Below are positions 32,337 to 39,291 of a stretch of 39,291 nt of DNA, one piece after another. Source of the stretch: a bacterium (lineage in GTDB: Bacteria; Hydrothermota; Hydrothermia; UBA1063); NCBI GenBank assembly GCA_030019025.1, contig JASEFR010000015.1:1-39291 (forward strand), given 5' to 3'. How positions within the stretch are numbered: position 1 is the stretch's first letter; each line of letters opens with the position of its first letter. The notes beneath the pieces are model-generated. The model saw only the letters and a program-made list of their open reading frames with translations, did no database searches and had not been told where the DNA came from. The position numbers were made by a program, and so were the translations under genes.

Positions 32337-33660
32337 CGCCACGCTCCTTGTAATTTTTAAACATGTCAAAACTTGCACATCCAGGGGAGAGAAGAACAAT
32401 GTCACCCGGTTCAGCAAGCTTGAAACTCTTCTCTACAGCTTCTTTCATGTCTGAGGCCTCGCTGACAGGCACAAATGGAGAGAATGTGGCAACGACCTTT
32501 GGCTTTGCTTTTCCAATAGCTATTATGTGTTTGCAGTGAGATTTTACAGTGTTGATTAAAGGTTTAAAGTCTAAATCTTTGTCTTCTCCGCCCATAATTA
32601 GGATAACCGGTTCTTTAAATCCCTTTAATGCCCACTCAACCGCATGGGGGTTTGTACCTTTTGAATCGTCATAAAATTTTACGCCATTTTTTTCTAAAAC
32701 AAACTCTATCCTATGGGGTAGTCCTTTGAATTTTTTGAGTTTTTCTCTGATCACATCGATTGGAATACCATGGCGTAATGCTAAAAGTGATGATACAGCT
32801 GCGTTAAATACGTTGTGTAAACCCTTGATTTTTAAATCATTTGCATGGAATAGATAAGTTTCCCTATCCTGCTCTCTTAAAATAACCCACCCACTTTCTT
32901 TCTCAAAATAAGCACCTTCTGACACCTTTTCGCCGAGACTTACAAACATAACCTTTGAGCTGGCTTGGTTTTTTAAAGGTCGAACTACAGGGTCGTCGTA
33001 GTTGAGAATTAGAAGATCCTTTTCGTCCTGGTTCTCAAAGATGCGAGATTTTGATTTTACGTAATCTTCAAAATCCGCATGCCAATCCATGTGGTCTTGC
33101 TCTATATTAAGAATTGTAGCCATATCAGGTTTAAATTCTTTAATCATGTTGAGCTGAAAACTTGATACCTCCAGTACAAAGGTTCCGTGCTTGAAGGCAT
33201 ACATGCTCAATGGATCCCCGATATTGCCTGCAAGGTATACTTGGTTGTCAAAATCTTTTATTAACGAGAAAGTAAGTTCTGTCACTGTGCTTTTTCCGTT
33301 AGTACCAGTTATAGCAATATACTTTCCACTGGTAAGCTGGTAACCAACTTCAAGCTCGCTGAGTATTTCAATCCTGTTTTCTCTTGCTTTTTGCAGCATA
33401 CGGATGTTCGGTTTAACACCAGGGCTTACCACGATGAGGTCCGAGTTGAGGATCTTTTCGGTATGTCCTTTCTCTTCAAATTTTATGTTGTTTTCAATCA
33501 AAATGTTTTTGTATTCTTCTTTAATTTCGGCAATATCGGAAACAAAAACCCTTGCACCGCATTTTAAAAGTGCCAGTGCAGCTTCAACACCACTTTTTCC
33601 ACAGCCAAGTATTGAAATCTTTTTCCCTTCGAATTTTTCTATATTGATTTTCTCTTTCAT
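32293..33660 (-). CDS. murD: UDP-N-acetylmuramoylalanine--D-glutamate ligase
   Basis: The 455-residue Mur ligase adds D-Glu to UDP-MurNAc-L-Ala. The N-terminal domain shows ISILGCGKSGVEAALALLK and VVSPGVKPN. The ATP loop is ITGTNGKSTVTELTF, with EVSSFQLNMI, NIEQDHMDWH, LKGLPHRIE-like FKGLPHRIEFV and DSKGTNPHAVEWAL following. The ATG at 33660 overlaps the mraY stop (ATGA); the longer frame from 33714 includes 18 residues read in mraY. Confidence 0.95.
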   Translation of the reverse strand: MKEKINIEKFEGKKISILGCGKSGVEAALALLKCGARVFVSDIAEIKEEYKNILIENNIKFEEKGHTEKILNSDLIVVSPGVKPNIRMLQKARENRIEILSELEVGYQLTSGKYIAITGTNGKSTVTELTFSLIKDFDNQVYLAGNIGDPLSMYAFKHGTFVLEVSSFQLNMIKEFKPDMATILNIEQDHMDWHADFEDYVKSKSRIFENQDEKDLLILNYDDPVVRPLKNQASSKVMFVSLGEKVSEGAYFEKESGWVILREQDRETYLFHANDLKIKGLHNVFNAAVSSLLALRHGIPIDVIREKLKKFKGLPHRIEFVLEKNGVKFYDDSKGTNPHAVEWALKGFKEPVILIMGGEDKDLDFKPLINTVKSHCKHIIAIGKAKPKVVATFSPFVPVSEASDMKEAVEKSFKLAEPGDIVLLSPGCASFDMFKNYKERGDVFQYWVRKIAEEN

Positions 33661-34733
33661 TTTATCTTTACCATTCCTAAGGCTATAAGCGAGAAAATTA
33701 ATGAAATTATCCAAAATCGTACCGTGATTTTAGCTTCATGCATACCCAATTCCTCAAAATGGTGGTGGTAAGGGGCCTTTTTGAAAATCCTTTTTCCTCG
33801 GGTTGCTCGGAAGTAAATTACCTGTATTAAGACGGAAAGTGCCTCAATTACGAATAGCCCACCCGCAATAATTATCAATATCTCCTGTTTCAAAAGTACA
33901 GAACTGACGGCGATAATCCCCCCTATGGTTTGCGAGCCAGTGTCTCCCATAAAAATTTGGGCTGGGTAAGAGTTGTACCAAAGGAATCCTATCAGAGAGC
34001 CAATAATTGAAGCTGCAAGTATGGTTAATTCTTCAATGCCAGGGATATAGAAAAGGTGAAGATAGGTTGAAAGAATTTTGTTACCCTGAAAATAGGCGAG
34101 GAGAAGAATTACCGTTAAAGGGGGAATCGCACTTCCTGCTGCTAACCCGTCAAGTCCATCGGTCAAATTAACTGCATTCGTAAACCCAAGAATCACCAAG
34201 ATAATAAAAATTATGTAAAGATTTCCAAGATATAGGTTAATATTTTTGAAAAACAAGAATTGGGTCCTTTTTGCTATTTCAGGTGGATAAAACATGTTGA
34301 TGGCAATTACAATAAAGGCAGCAAGCAAAAATTGTAAGAACAATTTTTCCCACTTAGTAAGACCGCCCTTTTTTGTTCCTTTCAGCTTTTTTAAATCATC
34401 AAAAAGGCCTATAATAAACATGAAAAAGGTTGCGATCAGCGCCACCATGGGAAAGGGTGTATTAAACTTACTAAATAGAATTGTGGAAATTATTGTTACA
34501 CTCACGAAAACGATGCCTCCTGCTGATGGAGTGCCCTCTTTTCTTTTGTGTGTCAAAGGAACATATTCGGAGATCCGCTCTCTGTATTTGGTCAATTTTA
34601 GATAAATGGGAATAAGTAAGAGGGTCAAAATCAGTGAAAAGGTGAGAGAAAGCCCTGCCCTGAATGTTATATATCTTAAAAGGTTAAAAAGTTTTACACT
34701 CCCTCTCAGCGGGTATAACCATTCATAGATCAT
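33657..34733 (-). CDS. mraY: Phospho-N-acetylmuramoyl-pentapeptide-transferase
   Basis: The 358-residue integral membrane enzyme moves phospho-MurNAc-pentapeptide to undecaprenyl phosphate, giving lipid I. It opens with the typical YPLRGSVKLFNLLRYITFRA. Catalytic loops include THKRKEGTPSAGGIVFV, FIIGLFDDLKKL (with the paired Asp), NAVNLTDGLDGLA and FMGDTGSQTIGG, and ends with KAPYHHHFEELGM. Around ten transmembrane helices are visible. The start overlaps the murF stop by four bases. Confidence 0.96.
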   Translation of the reverse strand: MIYEWLYPLRGSVKLFNLLRYITFRAGLSLTFSLILTLLLIPIYLKLTKYRERISEYVPLTHKRKEGTPSAGGIVFVSVTIISTILFSKFNTPFPMVALIATFFMFIIGLFDDLKKLKGTKKGGLTKWEKLFLQFLLAAFIVIAINMFYPPEIAKRTQFLFFKNINLYLGNLYIIFIILVILGFTNAVNLTDGLDGLAAGSAIPPLTVILLLAYFQGNKILSTYLHLFYIPGIEELTILAASIIGSLIGFLWYNSYPAQIFMGDTGSQTIGGIIAVSSVLLKQEILIIIAGGLFVIEALSVLIQVIYFRATRGKRIFKKAPYHHHFEELGMHEAKITVRFWIISLIFSLIALGMVKIK

Positions 34734-36079
34734 AAAATTTCCTCCAATTTGTTTGCAATTTCCTCAAAGGCTAACCCCCTTGAGGCCTTTAAGATCAGCC
34801 AATCGTCTGGTTTTAAATAATTTTTAAGAAAGCTTACTGCTTCTTCTTTTTTATCAAAGTGGTAAACTTCGGTAACACCCTCCTTCCTTGCCTCTTCGGA
34901 AATGAGCTTTGCTAAATTTCCTACCGTTATTAGAATTTTGTGGCCTAATTCTTTGAAAATTTTGCCAATTTTCCTATGTTCTTCTTCAGCTCTGTCTCCC
35001 AGTTCTAACATATCTCCCAGAACAAAGATTAGCCTCTTACCGTCTTCCTTGAAGGTTTTTAGGAGTTCACTGAGGGAATCCGGGTTTGAATTGTAGGCAT
35101 CATTAATTATGGTAATACCCTTTATGCTCTTTCTTTCCATCCTCATCTTCTCGCCCTTAAAGTTTTTCAAGACTTCTTGAATATCTTCAAGTGGTACTTT
35201 AAGGTGTTCTCCTAATGCCAAAGCACCCAATACATTTTCCAACATTCCTCTACCGGGTAAAGGGAAGAAGAACTCCTTACCTTTGTAGACAAAAGTGCTG
35301 CTAAACTCTCCAACTTCATATTTTTCGGGTTTCACATCCCCCACATCCAGTCCAAAGGTTATCTTTCCAGCAGTATAGGGTATCATTGATTTGATAATAT
35401 CAAGGCAGTCGGTGGAGGCGTTGAAGAAGGCATAACCACTATAATCCATTTCTTTGAATAAAGTTCCTTTTTCACGTGCTATGTTTTCTTTATTACCGAA
35501 GAATTCTATGTGTGCAGTTCCGATTTTAGTTATTATAGGGTAATGTGGCCTGGCTACAGATGTAAGGTACTTTATCTCTCCCGGATGGTTGGTACCGTAT
35601 TCTAATATCAAAAAGTCTGTATGTATTGGAGCCTCTAAAATGGTTAAGGGCAAACCAATGTGGTTGTTATAACTTTTTCTTGATTTAAAGACTTTGTAGC
35701 GAGTTGAAAGAGTTGCGTAAATCAATTCCTTGGTTGTAGTTTTTCCTACTGAGCCGGTGACGCCTATGACCTTGGTCTTCATTCTATTAAGTTTTTCCTT
35801 TGCGAGTCTTGCCAGCGCAAGCACTGTATCGTCAACAAGAATTACTGGTAGATTAGGCGGAATATTGGAAGAAAACGGGGCTATGACCACCACTGCGCCC
35901 TTGGAAATGGCGTCTCCTGCAAAATCTACTCCATCAAACTTTTCACCTTTTATGCAAAAGAAGGCAGAATCAGGCTTTATCAGTCTTGAATCTATGGAAA
36001 CTTCTTTCACAAAAATATCAAGGTCTACATTTTTTGCCCTTCCTCCTGTGAAATAAGCAATTTCTCTTACTGTAAACAT
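34730..36079 (-). CDS. murF: UDP-N-acetylmuramoyl-tripeptide--D-alanyl-D-alanine ligase
   Basis: The 449-residue ligase adds D-Ala-D-Ala to UDP-MurNAc-tripeptide, completing the pentapeptide. Features are the N-terminal SIDSRLIKPDSAFFCIKGEK, the ATP loop VTGSVGKTTTKELIYATL, YGTNHPGEIKYL, AHIEFFGNKENIAREKGTL and INDAYNSNPDSLSELL. The C-terminal domain has LVLGDMLELG-like FVLGDMLELGDRAEEEH. The start at 36079 overlaps the murE end by 13 bases. A D-Ala-D-Ala ligase gene (ddl) is not in the window. Confidence 0.96.
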   Translation of the reverse strand: MFTVREIAYFTGGRAKNVDLDIFVKEVSIDSRLIKPDSAFFCIKGEKFDGVDFAGDAISKGAVVVIAPFSSNIPPNLPVILVDDTVLALARLAKEKLNRMKTKVIGVTGSVGKTTTKELIYATLSTRYKVFKSRKSYNNHIGLPLTILEAPIHTDFLILEYGTNHPGEIKYLTSVARPHYPIITKIGTAHIEFFGNKENIAREKGTLFKEMDYSGYAFFNASTDCLDIIKSMIPYTAGKITFGLDVGDVKPEKYEVGEFSSTFVYKGKEFFFPLPGRGMLENVLGALALGEHLKVPLEDIQEVLKNFKGEKMRMERKSIKGITIINDAYNSNPDSLSELLKTFKEDGKRLIFVLGDMLELGDRAEEEHRKIGKIFKELGHKILITVGNLAKLISEEARKEGVTEVYHFDKKEEAVSFLKNYLKPDDWLILKASRGLAFEEIANKLEEIL

Positions 36080-37500
36080 CCCTTCTCCTTTAAAGCCTCT
36101 GATGCAACCTCGTAATCAGAAAAGGGATATTTTACCCCTTTAATCTCTTGATAGTTTTCGTGCCCCTTTCCAATTATGAGAATGATGTCACCCCTTTCAG
36201 CAAGTTTGATTGCATTATATATTGCCTCTCTTCGGTCAGGTATTACTTTTGCCTTGTTGCTCTTCATCCCTTTCAAGATGTCTTCTATTATTTTTTCGGG
36301 TGGTTCAGAGCGCGGATTATCAGAAGTGACAATTTGTATGTCGGATAGTTCCTCGGCAATCTTTCCAAATAGAGGGCGTTTACCGGGGTCTCTATCACCG
36401 CCAGCTCCAAAAACAGTTATAATTTTCCCTTTTTTGTATTGTTTCACATTTTCAAGAAGATTTCTCATTGCTTCGGGCGTGTGGGCATAGTCAATAAACA
36501 CGTAAATTCCGCATTTGTTATCAACCCTTTGAAGCCTGCCCGGAACAGGCTTTATATTTAGTGCCAGCTCCTTTAAATTTTGAGCTTTGTTAAGGATATA
36601 TAAAACGGAGGCGGCGCAAAGAAAGTTATAAACGTTGAAGACTCCTGGTAATGGAATAAAGATATCCTTTTCATTTATTAATCCGTAGAGGTTCACATAA
36701 GAGCCATTGAGACTGCAATTTACTATTTCTGCTTTCAAGGAGGCATTTTCATTTATTCCGAAGGTTAACGGTTTTTTGGAAGCTTTTAAGAAATATGAGG
36801 CGTAAGGGTCATCGGCATTAATCACTGAGTGTTCTGGTTTGTAAACTTCAAAAAGTTTTAGCTTCGCTTTCAAATAGTTTTCCATTGTGCCATGATACTC
36901 CATGTGTTCTCTGGAAAAGTTCGTAAAACACCCCACATGAAAATGGGTTCCCTCTATTCTATACTCTTCAATTCCTGCTGAGGAAACTTCCATTACAAAA
37001 TATTTTGCTCCTTCTTTTAGTGCTTTATGCATAAAATCTTGAATGTCTGAAGACTCTGGCGTTGTCCTTCCAGCTTCGACACAGTTTTCTCCTATGCAAT
37101 ATAGAATGGTCCCCAGTAGGCCGGTTTTTTCGCCCTGAGCTTCCAGCATGTCTCTTATCATAAAGGTTGTTGTCGTTTTCCCATTTGTTCCAGTAATGCC
37201 TATGGTTTTCAGTCTTTGGGAAGGATTACCATAAAATTTTGCTGAAATAATTCCAAGGTATTTTCTGGTATTCTCCACATAAATGTACGGTGCGGGGTAA
37301 TCTCTATCCTCTTGGACCATAAGTGCGACGGCACCATTTTTTAATGCTTCCTCAATGAACAAATGCCCATCGGTGTTTCTCCCCTTTAGGGCAACAAACA
37401 GATCACCTGGTTTTACTTTCTTGGAATTGTAAGTAATACCTTTTACTTCTACGTCGGGTCCTACCACCTTAAAACCGTGAGCAAGTTGCGACAGTTGCAT
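36067..37500 (-). CDS. murE: UDP-N-acetylmuramoyl-tripeptide synthetase, meso-diaminopimelate-type
   Basis: The 477-residue Mur ligase adds the third residue of the stem peptide. The ATP loop GITGTNGKTTTTFMI lies at about 101-115, followed by EVSSAGIEEYRIEG, FTNFSREHMEYHG and a lysine in YLKAKLKLFE that is expected to be carbamylated. The amino-acid-selecting motif reads DNPR at 394-397, which in this family goes with meso-diaminopimelate and not L-lysine. This supports a Gram-negative-type peptidoglycan. GGAGG is placed before the ATG at 37500, 32 bases inside the end of ftsI. Confidence 0.96.
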   Translation of the reverse strand: MQLSQLAHGFKVVGPDVEVKGITYNSKKVKPGDLFVALKGRNTDGHLFIEEALKNGAVALMVQEDRDYPAPYIYVENTRKYLGIISAKFYGNPSQRLKTIGITGTNGKTTTTFMIRDMLEAQGEKTGLLGTILYCIGENCVEAGRTTPESSDIQDFMHKALKEGAKYFVMEVSSAGIEEYRIEGTHFHVGCFTNFSREHMEYHGTMENYLKAKLKLFEVYKPEHSVINADDPYASYFLKASKKPLTFGINENASLKAEIVNCSLNGSYVNLYGLINEKDIFIPLPGVFNVYNFLCAASVLYILNKAQNLKELALNIKPVPGRLQRVDNKCGIYVFIDYAHTPEAMRNLLENVKQYKKGKIITVFGAGGDRDPGKRPLFGKIAEELSDIQIVTSDNPRSEPPEKIIEDILKGMKSNKAKVIPDRREAIYNAIKLAERGDIILIIGKGHENYQEIKGVKYPFSDYEVASEALKEKGCLQ

Positions 37501-39106
37501 CCTTTCCTCCTGCTATAAATTCAGCTATTTCCCTAAAGAGCGGAGCTGCAACTTCACCTCCGTACCTTAAATATACGGGCCCTTTGGGCTCAAATAAGAC
37601 TACGTAGATTAAATATTTTGGATTATCTTTCGGGAAAAATCCAATGAAGGAGCTGATTAGGGCATTGGATGTGTAAGTGCCCGTCGTTGGATCAAGAATT
37701 TTAGCAGTACCAGTCTTTCCACAAACTTCTAAGCCGTGGACATCGGCTTTTTTACCAGTACCGTAAAGGACGACATCACGCATCATCTCTTTAAGGGTAT
37801 CCGCGAGTTCTTTACTTATAGCACGACGCACTATCATAGGTTTTCCATCTTTGATTAGTTTGGGCAAAAGTAAAAGTCCCCCGTTTGCGACAGCACCGTA
37901 AGCCATGGCCATTTGCACTCCATTTACCATTACACCATACCCGTAAGAAAAATTAGCAAGTCGTAGATTTCCCCATTTTGACGGTTTTAAAATGGGAGGT
38001 GCCGATTCTCCGGGGAGGATAATGCCTGTAGGACACCCAATTCCAAATTTTTGAGCAGTTCTGTAAAGTTTTTGAGCTCCTAACATGACGCCTATCTTAG
38101 CTGCGGCTATATTTGAAGAATAGGCAAAGGCTTCTCTTACGGTCAATTTTGTGCTTGGATGCTCGTCGGTTATAATGTGGTTATAAAAATGAAATTTTCC
38201 ATTTTCTGTGTTAATTGTATCTGAAAGGTTTACGATTTTGTTCTCTAAGGCTGATGCGTATGTTATCAATTTGAAAGTGGAGCCGGGTTCGTAAGGGTCC
38301 TCAATTGCAAGGTTTTTGGACGGTATTTTCTCATTTGGATTTTTGCTCGGATAAACAGCCATTGCCAGTATTTCACCAGTTTGTGGATTAGTTACTATAA
38401 CAAAACCCCTTGAGGCACTTGTTTGCTGAATACGCCTTTTTAATGCAAGATAACAAAATTCCTGCAATGCTAAATTTATTGTAGTAATTATACTCTTGCC
38501 TTTTTCTGGTTCTATGTCCTGATTTTTGCTAAGTTTAACAAGGTTACCCACTGCGTCACGCATGAAGAGGATTTTCCCGGGTTTCCCTCGGATATAAGAA
38601 TCTAAAACCAATTCAAGCCCCCCTAATGGGTTTTCATCTTCTCCAACACAACCAATTACTGGGGCTAATACCTCTCCGTAAGGATAGTAACGATCATTAA
38701 CAATTCTCTGAAAAACTTCTTTGTTTTTTCTAAATTCATTGAGTAATGTAGAACGGAATTTGAACTCGGCAATTTTTGTGTGGTTAATTCCGTTTTGTAA
38801 TTTTGTTGTGTATATTTGTGCACCATTTGATTTATACTTTAAAAGTGTCTTTATTACATTATTTGTGAGCTTTGGACGAACCTTATAGATCTCTAAGGTT
38901 GGAACATTAACAACCAGTGGGTTTCCGTTTCTGTCATAAATAATTCCTCCCTCGCCTTGGAGCGAAAAAGAGATTAGACTCTGCTCAGTTCCCAGTTCTC
39001 TATATTTTGAGCCCAAGGGGGTCGTTTGAAATAGAAAAACATAGACTGTGTAAAATATGTAAATTGAAATTAAGATGATGTTTAGAAAAATTGCCCTTAT
39101 TTTCAT
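37469..39106 (-). CDS. ftsI: Division-specific penicillin-binding protein (FtsI/PBP3)
   Basis: The 545-residue class B transpeptidase crosslinks septal peptidoglycan in the periplasm. It has one N-terminal membrane anchor (residues about 7-26), a pedestal domain with GIIYDRNGNPLV and GGLELVLDSYIRG, and a transpeptidase domain. Active-site motifs are SxxK at Ser276-Lys279 (PGSTFKL), SxN at Ser330-Asn332 (YSSNIA) and KTG at 464-466 (CGKTGTAK). No PASTA domains follow. The start overlaps the upstream FtsL-like gene by four bases (ATGA). Confidence 0.95.
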   Translation of the reverse strand: MKIRAIFLNIILISIYIFYTVYVFLFQTTPLGSKYRELGTEQSLISFSLQGEGGIIYDRNGNPLVVNVPTLEIYKVRPKLTNNVIKTLLKYKSNGAQIYTTKLQNGINHTKIAEFKFRSTLLNEFRKNKEVFQRIVNDRYYPYGEVLAPVIGCVGEDENPLGGLELVLDSYIRGKPGKILFMRDAVGNLVKLSKNQDIEPEKGKSIITTINLALQEFCYLALKRRIQQTSASRGFVIVTNPQTGEILAMAVYPSKNPNEKIPSKNLAIEDPYEPGSTFKLITYASALENKIVNLSDTINTENGKFHFYNHIITDEHPSTKLTVREAFAYSSNIAAAKIGVMLGAQKLYRTAQKFGIGCPTGIILPGESAPPILKPSKWGNLRLANFSYGYGVMVNGVQMAMAYGAVANGGLLLLPKLIKDGKPMIVRRAISKELADTLKEMMRDVVLYGTGKKADVHGLEVCGKTGTAKILDPTTGTYTSNALISSFIGFFPKDNPKYLIYVVLFEPKGPVYLRYGGEVAAPLFREIAEFIAGGKDATVATCSRF

Positions 39107-39291
39107 TTGGTCTCTATACCGAGTCTGCTGAGTGAACGTAATGTGTGTATTTGGGCTTTTTCGATGAGTAATTTTCTCGAAATGTCTACTATATAACTTC
39201 GCAACACAGTATTTTCTCTTCTCTTAACTAAATTCTTATCTGCTAAGCAAAGAGGAGGGGAAAAAAGCAAAATTAAACTTATACCAATCAA
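39103..39291 (-). CDS. ftsL: FtsL-like small division protein (N-terminus cut by the window edge)
   Basis: Sixty-two residues remain, reading in from the window end without a trustworthy start (the first codon in the window would be TTG). A hydrophobic segment, IGISLILLFSPPLCLA, is followed by a charged helical stretch (RRENTVLRSYIVDISRKLLIEK) split here as RRENTVLRSYIVDI and SRKLLIEK, then HTLRSLSRLGIETK. One membrane anchor plus a periplasmic coiled coil immediately before ftsI is the place and shape of FtsL, which bridges FtsQ/DivIB, FtsB and FtsI. FtsL is poorly conserved, so the call leans on position. Confidence 0.6.
   Translation of the reverse strand: MIGISLILLFSPPLCLADKNLVKRRENTVLRSYIVDISRKLLIEKAQIHTLRSLSRLGIETK

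Noticed and set aside
1-39291. CRISPR arrays, rRNA or tRNA genes
   Set aside because: No regularly spaced repeats, rRNA signatures or cloverleaf-like segments with TTCRA-type T-loops and acceptor stems were recognised by eye; a covariance-model scan was not possible.

Overview
The window looks like chromosomal DNA from an uncultured, probably anaerobic and possibly thermophilic Gram-negative bacterium. Three observations point that way. Ferredoxin-linked enzymes are prominent: a tungsten-type aldehyde oxidoreductase and a four-subunit 2-oxoacid:ferredoxin oxidoreductase. There are signs of an outer membrane: a DUF5916-like beta-barrel protein and secreted proteins with type IX-like C-terminal sorting domains. 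MurE carries the DNPR motif that selects meso-diaminopimelate. Together these suggest a relative of the FCB group, such as the WOR-3/Hydrothermae-like candidate lineages. The taxonomic guess is inference from gene content.

Layout. 1-1140: the end of a secreted propeller protein, a bidirectional terminator, a 45-residue ORF and a decayed transposase; this is the only stretch poor in genes. 1141-2433: divergent genes for a minimal DNA-polymerase-X-like nucleotidyltransferase and SfsA. 2445-5762: three overlapping genes for a polyferredoxin, an aldehyde:ferredoxin oxidoreductase and an FAD/NAD(P) subunit, the same composition as the AorABC enzyme of Aromatoleum. 5852-7947: an outer-membrane DUF5916-like gene broken by a one-base frameshift. 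7995-13252: a promoter-led operon for a sodium:solute symporter, a family III CoA-transferase and KorDABC. 13249-16922 (minus): purA, queA and glycerate 2-kinase. 17058-20961: an aminotransferase, a secreted sorting-domain protein and two sugar-type ABC permeases. 21038-24148: a PTS IIA/PtsN-like protein, a zinc-ribbon protein, tyrS and a GT4 glycosyltransferase. 24115-39291 (minus): a tightly packed division and cell-wall (dcw) cluster, ftsL-ftsI-murE-murF-mraY-murD-ftsW-murG-murC-murB-ftsA-ftsZ, followed by a radical SAM gene.

How the parts fit. The metabolic half suggests catabolism of imported organic acids or amino acids. An aminotransferase would give 2-oxoacids, Kor would convert them to acyl-CoA plus reduced ferredoxin, the CoA-transferase would conserve the thioester, and the aldehyde oxidoreductase would interconvert aldehydes and acids with ferredoxin and NAD(P)H. 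The substrates are not readable from sequence. The dcw half contains the Mur ligases MurC-F, MurB, the lipid-linked steps MraY and MurG, the FtsW/FtsI synthase pair and the FtsA/FtsZ ring. It lacks ftsQ and ddl at their usual place. The most interesting system is the AorABC-like locus, whose homologue in Aromatoleum forms electron-conducting filaments.
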